Origin: Massilia niastensis DSM 21313
Lineage (GTDB): Bacteria; Pseudomonadota; Gammaproteobacteria; Burkholderiales; Burkholderiaceae_D
Reading direction: 5' to 3'
Assembly (NCBI RefSeq): GCF_000382345.1
Contig: NZ_KB908099.1
Location: forward strand, 1 to 64,000
DNA length: 64,000 nt
The position numbers and the translations under genes are program-made. Under the pieces are notes generated by a model. It was not told the origin of the DNA. It worked only from the letters and a program-made list of their open reading frames with translations, and made no database searches. The first letter of the stretch is position 1; each line of letters starts with the position of its first letter. Below are positions 58,034 to 64,000 of the stretch, piece by piece.

Positions 58034-58648
58034 ATGTTTTCCCAACAGGTTTTTCTTCAGGGGCTGGGTCTGGGAGCCAGCCTGATCATGTCGATCGGCG
58101 CCCAGAACGCCCACGTGATCCGCACCAGCGTGCGCGGCGAGCACGTGTTCGCCACGGTCGCCACCTGCATCGTCGTCGACGTCGCCCTGATCGCCGTCGG
58201 CGTGGCCGGGCTGGGCGCGCTGATCGAATCCTCGCCGGTCCTGCTGGCGCTGGCGCGCTACGGCGGCGCGGCTTTCCTGCTCTGGTATGGCTGGCGCTGC
58301 TGGTCGAGCAGCATCCGCGGCGGCGCCACGCTCGATGCCGAAGGCCGGCACGTGCTGAGCTTGGCGCGGGCGATGACGGCGGTGCTGGCGATCTCGCTGC
58401 TCAACCCGGCCGTCTACCTCGACACCGTGGTGCTGCTGGGCGCCGTCGGCGGCAGCCTGGCCGGCGGCCAGCGCCTGTCCTTCGCCATCGGCGCGATGAC
58501 GGCGTCGGCGCTGTGGTTCTCGGCGCTGGGTCTGGGAGCGCGCCGCTGCGCGCCGGTGCTGTCGCGTCCCGGGGTCTGGCGCGCGCTCGAAGCGGCCACC
58601 GGCGCCATGATGCTGGTGCTGGCCTTCATGCTGCTCAGGGGCGCCTGA
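58034..58648 (+). CDS. argO: LysE/ArgO-family basic amino-acid exporter
   Basis: 204 aa, about five to six membrane helices. LGLGASLIMSIGAQNAHVIRTSVRGEHVF, with the GAQN motif, is the LysE/ArgO start; LLNPAVYLDTVVLLGAVGGS has the conserved NPxxYLDT. It exports lysine and/or arginine. Its start is 94 bp from that of argP in divergent orientation. Which amino acid is preferred cannot be told. Confidence 0.9.
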   Translation: MFSQQVFLQGLGLGASLIMSIGAQNAHVIRTSVRGEHVFATVATCIVVDVALIAVGVAGLGALIESSPVLLALARYGGAAFLLWYGWRCWSSSIRGGATLDAEGRHVLSLARAMTAVLAISLLNPAVYLDTVVLLGAVGGSLAGGQRLSFAIGAMTASALWFSALGLGARRCAPVLSRPGVWRALEAATGAMMLVLAFMLLRGA

Positions 58649-58654
58649 GCCGTC

Positions 58655-59596
58655 TTATCCGGCGGGTTGGGCGCCGCCTTCCAGCATGCGCTGCAGCCGT
58701 TCGTTCAGTGGCAGGCAGCGTTCGCTGACCAGGGCGAGCAGCAGCTTGATGGCGGGCGAGAACTGCTTGCGGTGCGGGCAGACCAGGTTCAGCGGCGTGG
58801 GCTCGCCGGGCACGCCGGGAAGCAGCACTTCGAGGCGCCCCGCCGTCACGTCATCGCAGACGTCCAGCCACGACTTGTAGGCGATGCCTTCGCCGGCCAC
58901 CGCCCAGCGCCGCACCACGTCGGCATCGTCGCTGACCAGCGGTCCCTCCACCTGCACCATGTGTTCGCCTTCCGGCAGCGGGAAGCACCAGCGGTCGTAG
59001 GTGCGTCCGTGCAGATGGTAGAGCACGCAGCAGTGGGCGCCCAGTTCGTCCAGCGAGGCGGGGCGGCCATGGCGCGCCAGATAGGCGGGCGAGGCCACCA
59101 GCACGCGCCGGTTGGCGGGCGCCACCGGCAGCGCGACATAGCTGGCGTCCTCCATCTGGCCGTAGCGCAGCGCCACGTCGACCGGATCGCGGAACATGTC
59201 GGCCACCTGGTCCGACACCAGCAGCTGGATGTCCAGTCCGGGATGGCTCAGTCGGAACTCCGAGATCCACGGCAGCAGCACATTGCGGCCGAAGTCGGAG
59301 GGCGCGGCGATCTGCAGGGTGCCGCTCAGGGCCGCGTTATCGCCGCGCATGCCTTCCTGCCCCTCGCGCAGGGCTTCCAGCGCCTCCAGCGCATACGGCA
59401 GGTAGCGCCTGCCCTCGTCGGTCAGGCGCAGGCTGCGCGTCGAGCGGGCAAACAGGCGGATGTCGAGTTCGCGCTCGAGGCGCTGGATCGCGGCGCTGGC
59501 CTGGCCGGGCAGCAGGTTGACCTCGCGCGCGGCCTGCGAAAAGCTGCCGAGCGCGGCGGAACGGACGAACAGGGCCAGGTCGTCGAGCCGGATCAT
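58655..59596 (-). CDS. LysR-family transcriptional regulator
   Basis: 313 aa from the ATG at 59596 (MIRLDDLALFVRSAALGSFSQAAREVNLLPGQASAAIQRLERELD), with GGAAGG upstream; the extension to 59659 is unlike the family. Effector domain of the CrgA/DsdC-like group (LQIAAPSDFGRNVLLPWISEFRLSHPGLDIQLLVSDQVADMF). It is divergent from the nitroreductase, a frequent LysR target, so it may control that gene. Confidence 0.93.
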   Translation of the reverse strand: MIRLDDLALFVRSAALGSFSQAAREVNLLPGQASAAIQRLERELDIRLFARSTRSLRLTDEGRRYLPYALEALEALREGQEGMRGDNAALSGTLQIAAPSDFGRNVLLPWISEFRLSHPGLDIQLLVSDQVADMFRDPVDVALRYGQMEDASYVALPVAPANRRVLVASPAYLARHGRPASLDELGAHCCVLYHLHGRTYDRWCFPLPEGEHMVQVEGPLVSDDADVVRRWAVAGEGIAYKSWLDVCDDVTAGRLEVLLPGVPGEPTPLNLVCPHRKQFSPAIKLLLALVSERCLPLNERLQRMLEGGAQPAG

Positions 59597-59878
59597 TTTC
59601 TGCCTTCCGGTGAAAGAGGGAGAATGCGCGCCATGCGTATCGCATACGATTGATGACAATAGTTTATACGCAATGCTGCTTGAGTGGCGACCCCTTCCTT
59701 AGGTGGGGATGCACGCGATTTTCATTCCCGCAGTGAAAGTGTAATCCGTGCACGCCGGTGTTTCCCCAGCGAGCCCTTCCCTACAATCCTCTCCATGCGC
59801 AAAAATCGTGCATGAACAACTCTTCATGCCGAGATCGCTTAACATGGACCGGTTTTATCACGCGAAAGGATCAGCACA

Positions 59879-60532
59879 ATGGATATTCTGTCGGCCGCCA
59901 GGAAGCGCCACACCGCCAAAGCCTACGATGCCGGGCGCCGTATTCCGGAAGAAGTGATGCAGCAGGTTTACAGCCTGCTGCGCCACAGCCCGTCGTCGGT
60001 CAATTCGCAGCCGTGGCACTTCATCGTGGCCAACACGCCGGAAGGGCGGGAGCGCATCGCCAGGGCGGCGCAGGGCGGCTATGCCTACAACCAGGCCAAG
60101 ATCCTCGACGCCTCGCACGTGATCGTGCTGTGCTCGCGCATCGACATGGATGAGGAGCACCTGAACGGGCTGCTGGACCAGGAAGAGCGCGACGGTCGCT
60201 TCCGCGACGCCGCCGCCCGCGCCGGCCAGGATGCGGCCCGCCGCGGCTACGTGAACCTGCACCGCTACGGCGCCAAGGACGTGGCCCAGTGGCTGGAGAA
60301 GCAGGTCTACCTGGCGCTGGGTACGGCGCTGCTGGGCGCGTCCACCCTGGAGATCGATGCGACGCCGATGGAAGGCTTCGACCAGAAGATCCTGGATACG
60401 GAGTTCGGGCTGAACGAGAAAGGACTCACCAGCCTGGTGCTGGTGAGCTTCGGCTATTCGTCGGGGGCGGACTTCAATGCGGGCCTGCCGAAGTCGCGGT
60501 TGGCGGAAGAGGTGACCTTTACTTTCATCTGA
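59879..60532 (+). CDS. Oxygen-insensitive NAD(P)H nitroreductase (NfsB-like)
   Basis: 217 aa. MDILSAARKRHTAKAYDAGRRI with the FMN-binding R.T..Y, RHSPSSVNSQPWHFIVA, and the C-terminal LVLVSFGYSSGADFN. It is the size and motif set of E. coli NfsB. It reduces nitroaromatics and quinones with FMN. Followed by a strong terminator at 60575. Confidence 0.93.
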   Translation: MDILSAARKRHTAKAYDAGRRIPEEVMQQVYSLLRHSPSSVNSQPWHFIVANTPEGRERIARAAQGGYAYNQAKILDASHVIVLCSRIDMDEEHLNGLLDQEERDGRFRDAAARAGQDAARRGYVNLHRYGAKDVAQWLEKQVYLALGTALLGASTLEIDATPMEGFDQKILDTEFGLNEKGLTSLVLVSFGYSSGADFNAGLPKSRLAEEVTFTFI

Positions 60533-60574
60533 CCGGATGAAGCTTGCCGCCCTGCCAAGGGCAGCGCGGCGTGG

Positions 60575-60605
60575 GCGGCGTGCAGGGATGCACGCCGCTT
60601 TTTTT
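60575..60605 (+). terminator. Rho-independent terminator of the nitroreductase gene
   Basis: 10-bp stem GCGGCGTGCA / TGCACGCCGC with a GGGA loop, then TTTTTTTAT. Confidence 0.92.
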
Positions 60606-60712
60606 ATGCGCGTGATGTCTCAAAATGAGGGATATACGACCAACGGGACATGGTGGTGCTCCGTAGACTGTTCACATCGATCACCCATCACACGCTTTTC
60701 AAGGAGATGAAC

Positions 60713-61528
60713 ATGACTACCACCGCACAACCTGGCACCGCCCTGATCACGGGCGCGTCGACCGGCATCGGCGCCCGCTACGCGCAACGGCTGGCCGAGC
60801 GCGGCTACGACCTGGTGCTGGTGGCCCGCAACGCCGAGCGCCTGCGGACAGTGGCCGACAGCGTGCATGCCGCCACCGGCCGCAAGGTCGACACCATCAG
60901 CGCCGACCTGACCCGCAGCGAGGACCTGCGCCGCATCGAACAGCGCCTGGCCGAGGACAGCGCGATCACCCTGCTGGTCAACAACGCCGGCCTGGGCGCC
61001 ACCGCCAGCATGCTCGATTCCAGCCCGGATGAACTGGACCGCATGATCGCCCTGAACGTGACCGCGCTGACCCGCCTGACGCGCGCCGTGGTGCCACGCC
61101 TGGTGCGGCAAGGCCAGGGGACGATCATCAACATCTCCTCGATCGTCGCCGTGGCGCCCGAAGTCCTGAACGGCACCTACGGCGGCAGCAAGGCCTTCGT
61201 GCTGGCCCTGACCCAGTCGCTGCAGCACGAAGTCGGCGCCAGGGGCGTGCGCGTGCAGGCCGTGCTGCCGGGCGCCACCGCCACCGAATTCTGGGACCAT
61301 GCCGGCCTGCCCGTGGCCCACCTGCCGCAGGAGATCGTGATGCACGTGGACGACCTGGTCGACGCCGCCCTCGCCGGCCTCGATCTCGGCGAAGTGATCA
61401 CCATCCCCGCCCTGCCCGAGCGCGCCGACTGGGACAGGTTCGAAGCCGCCCGCCTCGCGCTCGGCCCGAACCTGTCGCGCAGCACGCCGGCGCCGCGCTA
61501 CACGGAGCAGCCGTCGAAGGCGGCCTGA
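60713..61528 (+). CDS. Short-chain dehydrogenase/reductase
   Basis: 271 aa from the ATG at 60713 (MTTTAQPGTALITGAS), with AAGGAG six bases upstream; the ATG at 60707 overlaps that site. Cofactor motif TGASTGIG, NNAGLG, the catalytic Ser in INISSIVAV and YGGSK. Classical SDR of the DltE/short-chain type; substrate unknown. It stands alone and is convergent with a GNAT gene. Confidence 0.93.
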   Translation: MTTTAQPGTALITGASTGIGARYAQRLAERGYDLVLVARNAERLRTVADSVHAATGRKVDTISADLTRSEDLRRIEQRLAEDSAITLLVNNAGLGATASMLDSSPDELDRMIALNVTALTRLTRAVVPRLVRQGQGTIINISSIVAVAPEVLNGTYGGSKAFVLALTQSLQHEVGARGVRVQAVLPGATATEFWDHAGLPVAHLPQEIVMHVDDLVDAALAGLDLGEVITIPALPERADWDRFEAARLALGPNLSRSTPAPRYTEQPSKAA

Positions 61529-61556
61529 GGCCGTCGCACAATCGGCAACGCGCTCC

Positions 61557-62036
61557 TCAGGACGGCCGCGGCAGCGGCATTTCCATGAACACCGAGCGGA
61601 TCCCGATGCCGCTGCGATGCGGGTACACCTCTTCGCGCACCGAACGGAACCCGGCCCGTTCGTAGAAGGGCACCGCATTGAGCGAGGCGGACAGGAACAT
61701 CCTCGGCAGGCGCCGCGCGCAGGCCATCGCTTCCAGCCGGCGCAGCAGGTCGAGGGCGATGCCCCTGCCCTGGTGCGTCGGTTCGACGAACACGGCATCG
61801 ACTTCGCCGGTCCCGGTATTCAGGATCGCATAGCCGACGACCCGCCCATCCTCTTCCGCCACCAGCGCGCCGCCGGCCTGCACCAGCAGCGGCAGCGCGG
61901 TGGGCGCCGCGCTCGCGCACCAGGTGTCGATCACGTCGGGAGGATAATGCGCGGCGCAGGTCGCCCGTACCGCGCGGGTGCGCAGGTCCCACAGGTCGAC
62001 AAGGTCGGCGCTGGTTGCCGTACGTCGCAGCAGCAT
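61557..62036 (-). CDS. GNAT-family N-acetyltransferase
   Basis: 159 aa from the ATG at 62036 (MLLRRTATSADLVDLWDL), preceded by AGGAGAG; the extension to 62135 overlaps other DNA without support. Acetyl-CoA motif VEPTHQGRGIALDLLRRLEAMA and the C-terminal NAVPFYERAGF. Substrate unknown. Confidence 0.9.
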   Translation of the reverse strand: MLLRRTATSADLVDLWDLRTRAVRATCAAHYPPDVIDTWCASAAPTALPLLVQAGGALVAEEDGRVVGYAILNTGTGEVDAVFVEPTHQGRGIALDLLRRLEAMACARRLPRMFLSASLNAVPFYERAGFRSVREEVYPHRSGIGIRSVFMEMPLPRPS

Positions 62037-62176
62037 GGTCGCTCTCCTGAAATTCGGCAATATCTCCAGCAATAGTACATACGCCTGTGGAAAAAGGGAA
62101 ACTCCGCGGCAGCGGTGCGCCTGACTGGCCCGCATGGCGGGATAATCCCGCCATGCCTGTTCCGGGAGAGACGCGC

Positions 62177-62746
62177 ATGCTCCGACGACGCTTCCTGGCG
62201 GCGCTCGCCGCCTGTGCCGGTCCGCCGCTGGCGGCCGCAGACGACGATGCCGCGCTGTGGCAGCGCCTGCGCGGCGGCGGCCACGTGCTCCTGATCCGGC
62301 ATGCGGCCACCCATCCCGGCATCGGCGATCCGCCCGGCTTCGTGCTCACCGAGTGCCATACCCAGCGCAACCTGTCCGACCTGGGCCGGCGCGACGCCCG
62401 CAGCATCGGCGCCGCCTTCCGCAGCCGCGACATCCCGCTGGGGAACATCCTGTCGAGCCGCTGGTGCCGCTGCCTCGACACCGCGCGCCTGGCCTTCGGC
62501 CGGGTCGAGCCGGCGCCGATGCTCGATTCCATGTTCAACGACAGCGAGGCCCAGGGCCAGGCCAAGGTGCGCCAGGTGCGCGCGCGCGCCGGCCACTACG
62601 ACGGCAAGGACAACCTGGTGCTGGTGACGCATGACGTGAACATCCGCGCCCTGGTGGGTGAAGGCGTGGCGCAGGGTGACATCGTGGTCGCGCGGCCTGG
62701 CGGCGGACGTCTGGAAAAGCTCGGCGTGTTGCGTGCGCATGCATGA
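62177..62746 (+). CDS. Histidine phosphatase family protein, exported
   Basis: 189 aa from the ATG at 62177 (MLRRRFLAALAACAGPPLAAA, a signal peptide with a basic start). Phosphatase motif LLIRHAATHPGIGDP (RHG/A type) and the second His in LVTHDVNI; the remaining core is short, as in AIS/SixA-like proteins. Probably periplasmic. Substrate unknown. An earlier start at 62153 is possible but would put the signal peptide internally. Confidence 0.85.
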   Translation: MLRRRFLAALAACAGPPLAAADDDAALWQRLRGGGHVLLIRHAATHPGIGDPPGFVLTECHTQRNLSDLGRRDARSIGAAFRSRDIPLGNILSSRWCRCLDTARLAFGRVEPAPMLDSMFNDSEAQGQAKVRQVRARAGHYDGKDNLVLVTHDVNIRALVGEGVAQGDIVVARPGGGRLEKLGVLRAHA

Positions 62747-62821
62747 AAGACATGCCGGGCGCACACGCGGCCTTGACCGTCGTACAATCGTCGACGTTGT
62801 CCCTCACTTGGGAGTGCGCCT

Positions 62822-63160
62822 ATGAAACGTCTGTTCCTGCTGGCCGCCTTGGTGGCCACCACCGCGTCGGCCCACCACGGCTGGAGCGAATACAACGCCG
62901 ACAAGCCGCTGTCGCTGTCCGGCACGATCGAGGAATCGGGCTACGAGCAGCCGCATGGCTTCGTCCGCCTCAAGTCCGGCGACAAGACCTGGCTGGTGGT
63001 GCTGGCGCCGCCGGGACGGATGGAAAACCGCGGCCTGTCGAAGGCCATGCTGGCCAAGGGCAACAAGGCGACGGTGCAGGGCTATCCGCACCGCAGCAAA
63101 TCCGAGGAGCTGAGGGCCGAGCGCATCATCATCGGCGACAAGACCACGGAGCTGCGCTGA
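62822..63160 (+). CDS. DUF6152 exported protein
   Basis: 112 aa with a short signal peptide (MKRLFLLAALVATTASA). Mature part starts HHGWSEYNADKPLSLSG, then VRLKSGDKTWLVVLAPPGRMENRGLS and GNKATVQGYPHRS, the DUF6152 pattern, a small OB-like beta-barrel, often near membrane electron-transfer or copper genes. Its TGA overlaps the next ATG. Confidence 0.88.
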   Translation: MKRLFLLAALVATTASAHHGWSEYNADKPLSLSGTIEESGYEQPHGFVRLKSGDKTWLVVLAPPGRMENRGLSKAMLAKGNKATVQGYPHRSKSEELRAERIIIGDKTTELR

Positions 63161-63639
63161 TGCCATGGCAGGACGCGGCCGCCTGGGCCGCGTCGACGCC
63201 GCTGGCGCAGGCCATGCGCGGCCACGCATGGCTGTATCCCATCGTCGAAACCACCCATATCGTGGGTTTCGTGGTGCTGGTCGGCTCGGTGGCGATGTTC
63301 GACCTGCGCGTGCTCGGATTCGGCCGCGACCTGCCGGTGCGCGCGCTCGCACGCCATCTGCTGCCCTGGTCGGTTGGCAGCCTGGCGCTGATCGTGCCGA
63401 CCGGCCTGATGATGTTCTCGACCCAGCCGCTGGACCTGCTGGGCAATCCGGTGTTCCTGCTCAAGCTGACGCTCATTGCAACGGCCGGGCTGAACGCCCT
63501 CGCCTTCCATCTCGGTCCCTACCGGCATGCCGAGCGCTGGACCGCCAGTGCGCCGCCCTGGGCCAGGCTGCATGCGGCGCTGTCGCTGTTGCTCTGGATC
63601 GCCATCATCACCTGCGGACGGATGCTGGCCTACGTCTAG
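63160..63639 (+). CDS. Membrane protein, DUF6644-like
   Basis: 159 aa from the ATG at 63160, which shares its A with the TGA of the preceding gene (TGATG). Four membrane helices with conserved histidines in WLYPIVETTHIVGFVV and FHLGPYRHAE, reminiscent of small cytochrome-b-like proteins (DUF2214/DUF6644). Coupled to the DUF6152 gene, so the two likely work together. Function not established. Confidence 0.82.
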   Translation: MPWQDAAAWAASTPLAQAMRGHAWLYPIVETTHIVGFVVLVGSVAMFDLRVLGFGRDLPVRALARHLLPWSVGSLALIVPTGLMMFSTQPLDLLGNPVFLLKLTLIATAGLNALAFHLGPYRHAERWTASAPPWARLHAALSLLLWIAIITCGRMLAYV

Positions 63640-63688
63640 CCGGACGCTTCGTGCTACAGTTGTTCGACGCTATCCCGGAACACACGCA

Positions 63689-64000
63689 TGCTGAAACAGT
63701 TCACCACCTTCGCCCTCGCCTGCGCGCTCGCCGGCGCGGCCCAAGCCGCCATTCCGGTCTATGGGTTCGTCGTCAAGAACACCTATCCGCATGATCCGCA
63801 GGCCTTCACCCAGGGCCTGTTCTTCCGCGACGGTTTCCTGTACGAGAGCACGGGGCTGAATGGCCGCTCCTCGATCCGCAAGGTCGAACTGAAGACCGGC
63901 AAGGTGGTGCAGAAGAAGGACTTGCCGTCCGACGTGTTCGGCGAAGGCGCGGCGGCGGTCGGCAACCAGATCGTGGGACTCACCTGGACCTCGCAGGTCG
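63689..64000 (+). CDS. Glutaminyl-peptide cyclotransferase, 3'-truncated by window edge
   Basis: First 104 codons. Signal peptide MLKQFTTFALACALAGAAQA, then the beta-propeller glutamine cyclotransferase start: FVVKNTYPHDPQAFTQGLFFRDGFLYESTGLNG, with YPHDPQAFTQGL as family hallmark. It converts N-terminal Gln to pyroglutamate in the periplasm. The rest lies beyond the window. Confidence 0.9.

Overview
The window looks like chromosomal DNA of a GC-rich betaproteobacterium of the family Oxalobacteraceae, most like Massilia. This is inferred from protein similarity, codon bias and gene order; no database search was run. The sequence covers the neighbourhood of the chromosome's partitioning locus and, I propose, its replication origin.

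Layout. 1-2783: the C-terminal part of a large secreted repeat protein with Ca-binding repeats and DUF4214 domains. 2832-4663: periplasmic glutathione peroxidase, CoA-binding protein and an exported peptidoglycan amidase. 4768-11862 (minus): complete F1Fo ATP synthase operon atpIBEFHAGDC with a strong promoter and terminator. 12232-16603 (minus): mnmG-rsmG-parA-parB, with two perfect parS sites upstream of mnmG and a contiguous array of degenerate 9-mers before parA. 16802-18862: TauE-type permease and iron-dependent alcohol dehydrogenase. 18878-23549 (minus): a branched-chain amino-acid ABC transporter in the order livG-F-K-H-M. 23705-25330: GMC oxidoreductase.

25331-26696 is a 1.37-kb gene-free region. 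It holds three copies of one module: clustered DnaA boxes, a fixed spacer, a run of TAC/CTA trinucleotides (DnaA-trio-like) and an AT-rich stretch. It sits at a strand switch (mostly minus genes to the left, more plus genes to the right) and next to parABS/mnmG/rsmG/atp. I read it as oriC, or an origin-derived DnaA-binding locus. It is the most interesting element in the window.

To the right: an AAC(6')-I-like acetyltransferase, MTA/SAH nucleosidase, alanine dehydrogenase, PutA and its probable Lrp-type regulator, with a 179-bp tandem duplication of the regulator's promoter and 5' coding end. Next come a LysR regulator, a DUF1003 protein, ferredoxin-coaD-rsmD, a DUF6279 lipoprotein, glmU, a second Lrp-type regulator, glmS and a malate:quinone oxidoreductase. 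45078-52438 carries a partial type VI secretion locus restricted to baseplate parts (TssK, TssE, TssF, TssG, a PAAR spike tip) plus two unrecognised proteins. 52680-64000 is mixed: DUF2750, a YnfA protein lacking its second membrane helix, DUF2726, a Tat-exported PhoX phosphatase behind a four-repeat Pho box, an ArgP/ArgO-like pair, LysR, nitroreductase, SDR, GNAT, histidine phosphatase, DUF6152, a DUF6644-like membrane protein, and a glutaminyl cyclase cut by the window end.

I saw no rRNA, tRNA, CRISPR array, insertion sequence or prophage.
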